Source: Barnesiella sp. An22 (lineage in GTDB: Bacteria; Bacteroidota; Bacteroidia; Bacteroidales; Barnesiellaceae). Taken from it: a stretch of 64,000 nt of DNA. The position numbers and the translations under genes are program-made. This document shows, in pieces, positions 15,951-24,664 of the stretch. The DNA lies in the NCBI RefSeq assembly GCF_002159975.1, contig NZ_NFJR01000006.1, forward strand, positions 62,001-126,000, in the 5' to 3' direction. The notes under the pieces are model-generated. The model was given only the letters and a program-made list of their open reading frames with translations, was not told where the DNA came from and made no database searches. Position 1 is the stretch's first letter; the number at the start of each line of letters is the position of its first letter.

Positions 15951-17603
15951 ATGAAAGCATTAAGAAACATAGGTTTGACGGTAGTCTTGCTGGCCTCGTT
16001 GTCTGCCTGCGTAGAAAACGATCCCACCTACAATGTTTATCCCAGTGACGATGTAGCCTTTACCTACTGCGTCACCAACGAAGGATACGAACTCGACTAC
16101 CTGGTAGGGTCCACGATACAGTTTACCAATACCTCGGCTCTCTCGGGTGCCTGCACTTGGGAGTTCGGCGATGGCGAAACCTCGACCGAACCCAACCCCA
16201 CGCACACCTACAACCTGCCGGGACAGTATGAAGTAAAACTTACCGTGGGCGGAGAATTCACCACACGCCCGTTGCTCATCAACGATATTAAACCCACCAT
16301 CGTCGCCAAGACCGAGAACGACGCGGTGTGCGTGATCAACGATGTAGAGGTAACCCTCGAGGTAACCCTGCGCAACCCCGCTGCTTCGGCTCAACCCGAA
16401 TATACCTGGGTTCTGCCCGAAGGAACTACACTGGTCGACCACCCCGAAATCACCAACAACACGTATGTAGGTGAAAATCCGGGCCGACTCACCTTCAAGA
16501 ACATCGGTTCGCAAACCATCACCCTGAAGACGACGCTCGGCGGCCGCGCCCTGCAAGACGTGAAAGCCAACGTACAGGTGGGTACTCCCAACGCTTCGAA
16601 GACCCTCTACTATGCCGTCAAGAGCGGTAACATCATGGCCTACAAGCTCGACTACAACGTGCCCGAGGGCAGCAGCAACTCGCCTTTCGATCTGGGCGTG
16701 AAATCGGGAGCTCACCCCCTCAACCTGCTCTTCCACAACGACATTCTCTACGTACTCGACTGCGGTACTCAGTTTACCTACATCAACGATACCGAGAATA
16801 ACCGCGGCGACGGCAAAATCACCGCCGTAGCCAAGGATGGCAGCAGCATGGAAACCGTGCTCTCCAACGTAGGAAACACCGCTTTCAACGACCCCTTCTA
16901 CGGATGGATCGACAGCGAGATGCTCTACTTTGCCGACCGTAACACGGGTATCCGCCGCATCGGTGTCAACGAGCGCAACCTCGCCCTCAACACCAGCGAC
17001 GCCAAGTTCGATTACTTCGTGATGAACAACCGCCTCGAATACTACGGCAACCCCTGGCAATATGGCGCCATGAACGCCTGCTTCGCCAAGGTCGACGGCC
17101 TCTGGTACTGGGGCAAGACCTACGGCGGTGGCGGTATCTACCGCTTTGCCGACAGCGACATCAGCACCGTCGACATCAGCCGCGGCAGCAATCCTCCCTA
17201 TGCCGTCATCTTCCCCGACGAGTTCGTGAAGTCGTTTGTCATCGACACCAACAACCAGATACTCTACGCCATCATTCGTGACAAAGGTCTCTTTGCCGTG
17301 CCCATGGCCGACATCAGCGCCAACGACGCCTCCAAGACCAACACCAAAGCCGACAACAAATACCTCGTGGCCAGCTTCAAGTCCGATAGCGACGGTAGCA
17401 CCGGCGAGTTTGTCGACGTATGCCAGATGGTTCTCGACAGCAGCGACGGATCGGTTTACTTCGGTCTGCGTGCCGACGAGGGTAGCACCGAGCCTTCGGG
17501 TATCAAACGCTGGAACCCCGCAACCCGTCAGCTCGAAACGGTTGTATCGGGTGTAAGCCCCTACGGCATTGCCTTGAACGATAATGTATCAAACCTGTTC
17601 TGA
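15951..17603 (+). CDS. PKD-domain surface lipoprotein with propeller-like C-terminal half
   Basis: 550 residues, lipobox Cys20 (SLSAC-VEND). A PKD domain spans about 60-105, with the hallmark CTWEFGDGETSTEPNPTHTY. A second Ig-like domain follows (about 110-205). The region from about 215 to the end (LYYAVKSGNIMAYKLDY, then LFHNDILYVLDCG, ending in PYGIALNDNVSNLF) has the repeating pattern of a beta-propeller (PKD-like/DUF5074-type lipoproteins). Probable role: surface binding of the glycan or peptide captured by SusCD. It is followed by a strong hairpin before the GHL10 gene. Confidence 0.75.
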   Translation: MKALRNIGLTVVLLASLSACVENDPTYNVYPSDDVAFTYCVTNEGYELDYLVGSTIQFTNTSALSGACTWEFGDGETSTEPNPTHTYNLPGQYEVKLTVGGEFTTRPLLINDIKPTIVAKTENDAVCVINDVEVTLEVTLRNPAASAQPEYTWVLPEGTTLVDHPEITNNTYVGENPGRLTFKNIGSQTITLKTTLGGRALQDVKANVQVGTPNASKTLYYAVKSGNIMAYKLDYNVPEGSSNSPFDLGVKSGAHPLNLLFHNDILYVLDCGTQFTYINDTENNRGDGKITAVAKDGSSMETVLSNVGNTAFNDPFYGWIDSEMLYFADRNTGIRRIGVNERNLALNTSDAKFDYFVMNNRLEYYGNPWQYGAMNACFAKVDGLWYWGKTYGGGGIYRFADSDISTVDISRGSNPPYAVIFPDEFVKSFVIDTNNQILYAIIRDKGLFAVPMADISANDASKTNTKADNKYLVASFKSDSDGSTGEFVDVCQMVLDSSDGSVYFGLRADEGSTEPSGIKRWNPATRQLETVVSGVSPYGIALNDNVSNLF

Positions 17604-17622
17604 AAACATAGACTACAATCCC

Positions 17623-17652
17623 ATCCCGCCGGTCGTCACCGGCCGGCGGGAT
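17623..17652 (+). promoter_or_regulatory. Strong intercistronic hairpin
   Basis: ATCCCGCCGG (17623-17632) pairs perfectly with CCGGCGGGAT (17643-17652) and encloses a 10-base loop. No U-run follows on the plus strand (the sequence continues TACATAAAAAAAG), so it is more likely an mRNA-stability or attenuation structure than a full terminator. It separates the SusCD-lipoprotein genes from the hydrolase gene. Confidence 0.5.
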
Positions 17653-17680
17653 TACATAAAAAAAGAAACAGATACACAAG

Positions 17681-20449
17681 ATGAAATACATCGCCAAAAT
17701 ATCAATCGTGCTCCTCGCCCTGTGGATGGCTATCCCGACTTTTGCACAAGCGCCCAAGAAAGAGGTGCGTGCATTCTGGCTGTCGACCGTATGGCGCCTC
17801 ACCTGGCCCCAAACGACCCTGATAACCGAGACCGGTAACACCCAGCAGATACAAAAGCAGAAAGACGAGCTCACCATGCTGCTCGACTCGGTGAAGGCGG
17901 CCAACTGCAACACCGTCTACTTCCAGGTGCGCGGCCGTTGCGACGCGATGTATCGTTCGTCCTACGAACCCTGGTCGAGCGACCTGGTGGCCACCCGCGG
18001 TATGGACCCGGGATACGACCCTCTCGAGTTTGTCGTCGAGGAAGGCCACAAGCGCGGCATCGAGGTTCACGCCTGGTTCAACCCCTACCGCTACGAAAGC
18101 GTGCTCAACCAATGGGACGGCACTCCCCTCAACTATCGCGAATCTCACCCCGACTGGCTGCTCGACTACTCGGGTAGCGGCTCCATCCTCAACCCCGCCA
18201 TGCAAGAGGTTCGTGACCACATTACCGCCATCATCGAGGAGGTGGTAGAAAACTACGACATCGACGGCGTCGTATTCGACGACTACTTCTACATGTCGGG
18301 CACGACCGATGCCATGGACAACGAGCTCTACCAGACCCAGAACCCCGACAAGCTCTCGCGCGGCGACTGGCGTCGGCAAAACGTCAACAAGCTCATTGCC
18401 CAGGTATACCAAATGATTCAATCGACCAAACCCTACGTGCGGTTCGGCATCTCGCCCGCCGGCGTGTGGTGCACCGATGCCTCCATCGCCGAGAAATACG
18501 GCGTAACCCCCACCCCGGCCGGTTCGGGCTGGGCCTACAACGACATCTTCTGCGATCCCATGGCGTGGATTCAGGAAGGTACCATCGACTACATATCGCC
18601 ACAAATCTACTGGACCATCGGGTCGAGTAGCGACTACACGACGATTGCCGCCTGGTGGAGCGAAATCGTACGCATGTTCGGCCTCCACTTCTATTCGAGC
18701 CACTCGGCCTCGAGCCTCAGCTCGGCCAAGATGCCTTCGCTCAACCGCAGCACCGCGGCTCAAGCCGGGCAACTCCTGCTCAACGGCGAACGGGTTCCTG
18801 CCCAATCGCTCTCCTCTATCGAACGTACCATCGCTCAGGAAAACCGGGCGAACAACTATATCATCGACGGGGCTACCGCCGCTTTCAAAGGCTCGGAGCT
18901 GGTGAACCAAATCAAGGTAAACCGCACCTTCGACGAAACGGGTGCCCCGGGTAGCGTCTTCTACAACATGCGCAAGGTGACCCACACCTCGGGCATGCTC
19001 GAGCTCCTGCGCTCCGACGTCTACAAATACCCCGCCCTCGTGCCCGCCATCAGTTGGAAGGCAACCACCGATCCCGGGCTGGTATCGAACATCGCCTACA
19101 ACAACGGCACCCTCTCGTGGACCGGAGTCAATGGCATGCGCTACGCCATCTATGCCGTGCCCGAAGGTACCTCCCAGGCTACCGCCTGCCGCGAAGCCCG
19201 CTACCTGCTGGGCCTCTCCTACGAGACCAGCTACACCATACCTGCCGACCGCCGCACCGGCTACACCTACGCCGTGGCCATCGTCGACCGCTATGGCAAC
19301 GAATATGCCCCCCTCTTCCTGGGAGCCTCGGTGGGCAACGCTACCGCCGTTTCGCTCACCAGCCCGGCTGACGGAGCGTCGGCCATCGGCATATTCGACT
19401 TTACCTGGAGCAGCGTAGCCGACGCCTCGTACTACATCGACGTGGCCCGCGACAACGCCTTCACCGACCTTATCCTCTCGCGCGAGGTAACCACCAACTC
19501 GTTTGCATCGAGCTACCTCCCCGACCTCGAGAAAGGTACCTACTACTGGCGAGTTCGCACCCGTCAGACCAACTGCACCGACGCCACGTCGGCCACCTAC
19601 AGCTTCAACGGCGGACCGTTCGAAATCGAATCGCCCGTGAGCGGTAGCACCAGTGTATCGACAACCCCCACCATCAGCTGGACCGTCTATCCCGGTGATG
19701 CCGAATACCGCCTCGAAATCAACACCTACGACGACTTCCGCTCCATGGGTGTAACGCTCGACCAACGGTACAGCAGCAACAGCACCACGCTGAGCCAAGG
19801 AGTATTGGTAGGCAACACCAAATACTACGCCCGGGTAACGGCCTATGCCGGCGACATCGAATACACCAGCCCCGTGACCTACTTCACCACCGAAGAGGCA
19901 ATACCCGATGTACCCGTCATCCTCTTCCCCACCCAGGGAGCTACGGTCGAAGGGCCCACCCTGCAAGTGCGCTGGGCCGAAGAGCCGGCCGCCAAGACCT
20001 TCCGCATCGAACTGCATACCGACGATACCTTCTCGCCCGTACGCAACGTGAAGCGCCAGACGGTCGATGCCTTCGTCTACGAAACCGAATTTGAAGGACT
20101 GGCCGACGGCGTGTGGTACCTGCGGGCACGCTCGGAGTATGCCGGCGGCGAAACCGAATATTGCAACACCATCTCGTTCACCTATAAGCACACATCGGGC
20201 ATCGACCTCACCCGGCGCGAAGGCAGGTGCCAGGTAATCTCGGGCAACGGCGCGGCGCTCGTTGTAGGCCGTCAGGCACAACACATCGCTGTCGACGTGG
20301 CCAACCTGTCGGGCCAGATTGTCGCCCAATTCGAACGGGAGAATGTAGCCGAGGGCGACCGCATCGCACTCGACCTGTTGCCCCGCGGGGTATATGCCCT
20401 CATCGTCACCATCGACGGGCAACGTGAGATTTTGAAACTAATACGATAA
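17681..20449 (+). CDS. GHL10/DUF187-type family 10-like glycoside hydrolase with T9SS tail
   Basis: 922 residues. After the signal peptide (cleavage near FAQ) comes a TIM-barrel glycosidase domain (about 28-420): KEVRAFWLSTVWRLTW, then CNTVYFQVRGRCDAMY, GIEVHAWFNPYRYES, YDIDGVVFDDYFY with Asp200/Asp201, and IDYISPQIYW. These motifs define the YngK/DUF187 (GHL10) group. FN3-like domains follow (about 450-840), then a C-terminal sorting-type domain ending in GVYALIVTIDGQ. Substrate specificity of this group is poorly known. Its place between SusCD and the phosphodiester glycosidase/amidase genes suggests a bacterial wall glycan. A promoter of its own is not evident. Confidence 0.85.
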   Translation: MKYIAKISIVLLALWMAIPTFAQAPKKEVRAFWLSTVWRLTWPQTTLITETGNTQQIQKQKDELTMLLDSVKAANCNTVYFQVRGRCDAMYRSSYEPWSSDLVATRGMDPGYDPLEFVVEEGHKRGIEVHAWFNPYRYESVLNQWDGTPLNYRESHPDWLLDYSGSGSILNPAMQEVRDHITAIIEEVVENYDIDGVVFDDYFYMSGTTDAMDNELYQTQNPDKLSRGDWRRQNVNKLIAQVYQMIQSTKPYVRFGISPAGVWCTDASIAEKYGVTPTPAGSGWAYNDIFCDPMAWIQEGTIDYISPQIYWTIGSSSDYTTIAAWWSEIVRMFGLHFYSSHSASSLSSAKMPSLNRSTAAQAGQLLLNGERVPAQSLSSIERTIAQENRANNYIIDGATAAFKGSELVNQIKVNRTFDETGAPGSVFYNMRKVTHTSGMLELLRSDVYKYPALVPAISWKATTDPGLVSNIAYNNGTLSWTGVNGMRYAIYAVPEGTSQATACREARYLLGLSYETSYTIPADRRTGYTYAVAIVDRYGNEYAPLFLGASVGNATAVSLTSPADGASAIGIFDFTWSSVADASYYIDVARDNAFTDLILSREVTTNSFASSYLPDLEKGTYYWRVRTRQTNCTDATSATYSFNGGPFEIESPVSGSTSVSTTPTISWTVYPGDAEYRLEINTYDDFRSMGVTLDQRYSSNSTTLSQGVLVGNTKYYARVTAYAGDIEYTSPVTYFTTEEAIPDVPVILFPTQGATVEGPTLQVRWAEEPAAKTFRIELHTDDTFSPVRNVKRQTVDAFVYETEFEGLADGVWYLRARSEYAGGETEYCNTISFTYKHTSGIDLTRREGRCQVISGNGAALVVGRQAQHIAVDVANLSGQIVAQFERENVAEGDRIALDLLPRGVYALIVTIDGQREILKLIR

Positions 20450-20516
20450 CCAACTGAAATATATTGATTCATGCAATATAGTTTTTAAATTATTTATTCA
20501 TTTAAATTTATCTATC

Positions 20517-21965
20517 ATGAAAAAATTATTACTTGGGATCGTTGCCGCATGTATGGCAACACCGATGGTTGCTCAAGACCCTGCAACTTATCAACCGGTG
20601 AATGGGTATTCTATCGAGAACCTGTGGATGAAATCGGTAGCTACCGACAACAACATGACCGAACTGGTAGGTGGTAACCGCTCTCGTGGTATGACGGTAA
20701 AAGATGGCGAAGTACTCTATTCGTACAGAAGCGATTTCACCGGCATCAAAGTGTATGACCTGAAAACGGGTGACTTCAAGAAAGACGTTAAGTTCGATAC
20801 CGAAAAATTCAAAGTAAGCTACGCTTACACCAAAGTCGATACGGTTGTCAACGCCCCCGGTGACACGACGTTCAACAAAACGCCCATGGAAGAGCAAAAA
20901 GTGCCTGGCTTCCTGTGCAACGATATCCAGGTTGACGATGCCGGCCACGTAATCGTGTTCAACATGTCGACTTCGCTGAGTGGCGAGGCTATCGACTTGT
21001 GGTCTATCGATATGGCAACGGGTGAACCCACCAAGGTAATGGAACTCAAGAACGCCGACGGTCTGCTCGACGGTTATCGCGTTGACTACTTTGCCGTAAA
21101 AGGTGATGTAACGAAAGACGCTATCGTTATGTTCCCCGTCAGCAGTGGTAACGTAGTTATCCGTTGCGACATCAAGGATGGCCAGTTGGTTGAACAAACT
21201 GGTGAATATGCTGGTTACAACTTCAAAGTTATCGAAATCCAGAAATATGCTCCCAAAGACGCTGCCGACAACGGAACAGGTCCCCGTATCGCTATCGTTG
21301 ACAACGACTACTTCTACCTCGACGGTTTCAACAGCGGTGCTTCGCTCTACGACATGAGCGGTTCGCTCATCGAAAGCGTATATGACGCTCCCGAGGAATG
21401 TGCCCTCGTAAACGTAGGTAACAACGGTGTTGCCGAGTTTACTCTCAACAACAAACCCTTCTGTGCATACGTTATCTCGAACAACGTAGTAACTCCGGCT
21501 CAAGCCTGGAAGATTATCGAAATGGGCGAAGGTCCTACGTTTGCCGGTGCAACCTATTACTGGACAATCCCCGAAGGTGGTATCGGTGGCAACTCGAACG
21601 CCGTTCGTACCGCCCTGCCTCGTATCGCCAAAGTAACCGACGGTAAAGGTCTCGAAGCAGCCTACATCGCTGTATATGCCGAAGCTAACGGTACGGCTGT
21701 TTACAAAATGACTCCCGACGGTTACGACGAGAACAGCGAATCGGGTGTTGCCCGCGTAGCTGCCGACAACGTGAAAGTATTCGTAAACGGCGACATGATC
21801 CAATTCTCGGGTGCTGCCGACGCTACGGTTTACAACCTGGCCGGTCAGAAAGTTATGGAAGCCAACGGTGTAGAGTCGATGGCTGCTCCTGCCGTGAAAG
21901 GTATCTACGTAGTAAAAGCCGTTGTTGACGGTGTACAAAAAGTTCAGAAAGTGGTTGTAAAATAA
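20517..21965 (+). CDS. Secreted protein of unknown function with short sorting-like C-terminus
   Basis: 482 residues with a signal peptide (MKKLLLGIVAACMATPMVAQ). The middle region has propeller-like strands such as LWSIDMATGEPTKVMELKN. The last 60 residues (ATVYNLAGQKVMEANG, then KGIYVVKAVVDG) resemble the short sorting-like domains seen in Bacteroidales secreted proteins. Codon use differs from the neighbours: GGT, GCT, GTT and CGT are favoured over the C-ending codons, GC is visibly lower, and the 67-base leader is very AT-rich. This pattern fits a highly expressed gene, or less likely a different origin. A terminator follows. Function unknown. Confidence 0.75.
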   Translation: MKKLLLGIVAACMATPMVAQDPATYQPVNGYSIENLWMKSVATDNNMTELVGGNRSRGMTVKDGEVLYSYRSDFTGIKVYDLKTGDFKKDVKFDTEKFKVSYAYTKVDTVVNAPGDTTFNKTPMEEQKVPGFLCNDIQVDDAGHVIVFNMSTSLSGEAIDLWSIDMATGEPTKVMELKNADGLLDGYRVDYFAVKGDVTKDAIVMFPVSSGNVVIRCDIKDGQLVEQTGEYAGYNFKVIEIQKYAPKDAADNGTGPRIAIVDNDYFYLDGFNSGASLYDMSGSLIESVYDAPEECALVNVGNNGVAEFTLNNKPFCAYVISNNVVTPAQAWKIIEMGEGPTFAGATYYWTIPEGGIGGNSNAVRTALPRIAKVTDGKGLEAAYIAVYAEANGTAVYKMTPDGYDENSESGVARVAADNVKVFVNGDMIQFSGAADATVYNLAGQKVMEANGVESMAAPAVKGIYVVKAVVDGVQKVQKVVVK

Positions 21966-22010
21966 GCCCTTCGTGCTAAACCTCTCATTTAGAATATAAC
22001 TTTTAAGGGA

Positions 22011-22047
22011 AGGGCGGTATATGTAAATCTCTTATATATATCGCCCT
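22011..22047 (+). terminator. Rho-independent terminator
   Basis: Stem AGGGCGGTATAT (22011-22022) with its complement ending near 22047, followed by TTCTCTTT. It closes the SusCD-side transcription unit before the phosphodiester glycosidase genes. Confidence 0.75.
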
Positions 22048-22203
22048 TTCTCTTTCCACTACGATACGAAACAGACTTTCTAAATCCTTTTATTTCCGCC
22101 CCGATAAATAAGCTGCCGACAAAAGGGAAAGCCCACCATGACAGTTCGAAACTTATCGCCGGCTCACATCGCATCTTAATCTTACACTTCACTCGGTTGC
22201 CTT

Positions 22204-24642
22204 ATGAAAAAGATATTTACCCTTCTCTTGCTATTTACTCTGCTGCCTCTGCTGCTCAGCGCCAAAGGCACGGTAACCATCGGCGGTAGTCCCTACACGG
22301 CCGATACCCTGGCCCATTACAAGGTAGGCCCGGGCACATATCACACCTATGTACACTTCTCGGGTCCCAAAGACATGCGGGCCTTCTACCTCGAAATAGA
22401 CGCTACCAACCCCTACATATCGTTCCAGTCGGTTCTGGGACGCGACTCGATTGTCACCTGCGAAGGCATCACCAGCATGGCCGCCCGCAAAAGCCAGCCC
22501 GGCAGCCGCTACTTTGCCGGCACCAATGCCGACTTCTTTGCCACTTCGGGTGCCATAGGTACTCCCGTTCACGGATTCGCCTCGGGAGGCCAACTGGGCA
22601 AAGTGCCCATCTCGTCGGGTCCTCAAACCTCATTCACCCACAACGACGAGTGCTACATCTCGTTCGTTACCTTCTACGGACAAGTCACCTACAACAATGC
22701 CAACTATGGCATCCATAGCGTAAACGGCTCGCGCGGTACCGACCAGCTGGTACTCTACAACCGCTACATCGGCCACTATACCCACACCAACGCCTACGGC
22801 TACGAAGTGCCCGTGAGTCTGGCGGAAGGCGAAACCTGGGGTCTGAACCGCGCCGTGAAGATAGTCGTATCGGGAGCCGGCAATACCGCCGGTAACATGG
22901 AGATTGCCGAAAACGGAGCCGTCCTCTCGGGGCACGGCGCTTCGGCCGATTTCCTCAAAACCCTGCAACCCGGCGACGAACTGGAGATGAAACTGCTGCT
23001 CCAGCTCGAAGACGGCACCTACCCCGACATCAACTGCATGATTGGCGGCGACCGCAAGATTCTGGGCAACGGCCAGGTGCTCGATACCGATTGGGCCGAA
23101 CTCCACCCGAGAACCTCGATCGGCTACTCGGCCGACCGCAGCAAAGTCTATATGCTGGTGGTTGACGGCCGCCAGAGCGGATACTCCGACGGGGCCACCA
23201 CCAAACAGATGGCCGACATGCTCAAACTGGCCGGTGCAGCCGACGGCATGAACCTCGACGGCGGCGGTTCGAGCGGTATGTACATCGAGCAGTATGGCTT
23301 GGTCAACAGCCCCAGCGACGGCCACGAACGGGCCGTGAGCAACGGTATATTCGTCGTGTCGAATGCTCCCGACGACAACAACATTGCCGAAATCCTCTGC
23401 ACGCAGGAGTATTGCGTCCTGCCCAAGTATGGCGTATTCACCCCCCACTTCATGGGGTATAACCAGTATGGCTACCTCATCAATACCGAGTTGACCGGCG
23501 TCACCCTGCGTTGCGACGAGTCGCTGGGCTATATCAAGGACAATACCACCCTCGTAGCCTCGGGCGAAGGCCGCGGCAAACTCTATGCCAGCTACAATGG
23601 CGCCGAAACGTCGGTCGATATTGTAATCGGTGCACCCGAAGGGCTCACCCTCCGTCTCGACTCGGTCATCAACGACGGCCTCTACGAATACCCCATCGAG
23701 GTGACCTCGCTGGTCAACAACGAGCCGATGATTATCGCTCCCGAAGCCTTCGAATGGACGGTACAAGACCCCGCCATCTGCAGCGTAACCAACGGTAACC
23801 TGAAGGGGTTGGCCAACGGCAAGACCTATGTCTACTGCCAACAGGACGATTTCCGCGACACCCTCGCCGTGACCGTGCAGATACCCGCCTACCGCAACAT
23901 ACCCATCGACAATTTTGCCGATGCCTCGTCGTGGGAAATCACCAACTCGGCTCTGAAAGACATCGCCATCGTCCCCACAGCCGAAGGTACCGAACTGCGC
24001 TACACCTTCAATTCGGGCCGCGCCCCCTACCTGCAGCTGGCCAAGGATATTGCCCTGTACAGCCTCCCCGACAGCTTGAGCATCATCCTCAACACGGGCG
24101 AAACGCTGGTAAACAAAGTGGTGCTCACGATGAAAGAGAATGCCTCGATGACCTCGACCCTCACCGAGTTTGAAGATATTCCCCAGAATACCGACTATGC
24201 CATCTCCATCCCCATGGACGGCTATTTCGAAAACTACCGCGACATGTCGCACTACCCCGTCATCTTCAAGAGTTTGAAGCTCTTCATCACCGGTTCGTCG
24301 CAGACTGCCGGCAACCAATACACCCTCAAGCTCAAGGAGTTCTCGCTCATCTACGACGGCATCACGGTGAACGTATCGAATCCCGAGATGGCCTCGCTGC
24401 TGCGGGTATATCCCAACCCCGTGAAGGCTGGCGACGCACAGGTATACTTCGCCCTTCCCGAGAGTGCCGAAGTGAGCTGCGAGCTCTACAACCTGGGCGG
24501 CCAACTGCTCAACCGGGTAGAGATGGGTCTGATGCCGGCCGGCGAAATAGCTCTGCCTACCGGCAATCTGGCCAGCGGCACCTATCTGCTCACCATCCGT
24601 CGCGGCAACCAGGCCGATACGGTAAAACTGATTATCCGATAA
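22204..24642 (+). CDS. Phosphodiester glycosidase (NAGPA/DUF2233), paralogue 1, T9SS-secreted
   Basis: 812 residues: signal peptide (cleavage after LLSA), NAGPA/DUF2233 catalytic domain (about 85-375) with GTNADFF near 107-112 and the family signature LDGGGSSG at Asp352, a Big2-like Ig domain (about 490-565), a jelly-roll-like domain (about 570-715), and a Por-type sorting domain (LLRVYPNPV to the end). The human member hydrolyses GlcNAc-alpha-1-phospho-6-mannose, and a Bacteroides member was used for the DUF2233 structure. First of three tandem paralogues in one operon with an amidase. The predicted substrate is a sugar-1-phosphodiester on a wall or surface polymer. Confidence 0.9.
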   Translation: MKKIFTLLLLFTLLPLLLSAKGTVTIGGSPYTADTLAHYKVGPGTYHTYVHFSGPKDMRAFYLEIDATNPYISFQSVLGRDSIVTCEGITSMAARKSQPGSRYFAGTNADFFATSGAIGTPVHGFASGGQLGKVPISSGPQTSFTHNDECYISFVTFYGQVTYNNANYGIHSVNGSRGTDQLVLYNRYIGHYTHTNAYGYEVPVSLAEGETWGLNRAVKIVVSGAGNTAGNMEIAENGAVLSGHGASADFLKTLQPGDELEMKLLLQLEDGTYPDINCMIGGDRKILGNGQVLDTDWAELHPRTSIGYSADRSKVYMLVVDGRQSGYSDGATTKQMADMLKLAGAADGMNLDGGGSSGMYIEQYGLVNSPSDGHERAVSNGIFVVSNAPDDNNIAEILCTQEYCVLPKYGVFTPHFMGYNQYGYLINTELTGVTLRCDESLGYIKDNTTLVASGEGRGKLYASYNGAETSVDIVIGAPEGLTLRLDSVINDGLYEYPIEVTSLVNNEPMIIAPEAFEWTVQDPAICSVTNGNLKGLANGKTYVYCQQDDFRDTLAVTVQIPAYRNIPIDNFADASSWEITNSALKDIAIVPTAEGTELRYTFNSGRAPYLQLAKDIALYSLPDSLSIILNTGETLVNKVVLTMKENASMTSTLTEFEDIPQNTDYAISIPMDGYFENYRDMSHYPVIFKSLKLFITGSSQTAGNQYTLKLKEFSLIYDGITVNVSNPEMASLLRVYPNPVKAGDAQVYFALPESAEVSCELYNLGGQLLNRVEMGLMPAGEIALPTGNLASGTYLLTIRRGNQADTVKLIIR

Positions 24643-24664
24643 CCGAATCCAAAACGACACGCTT

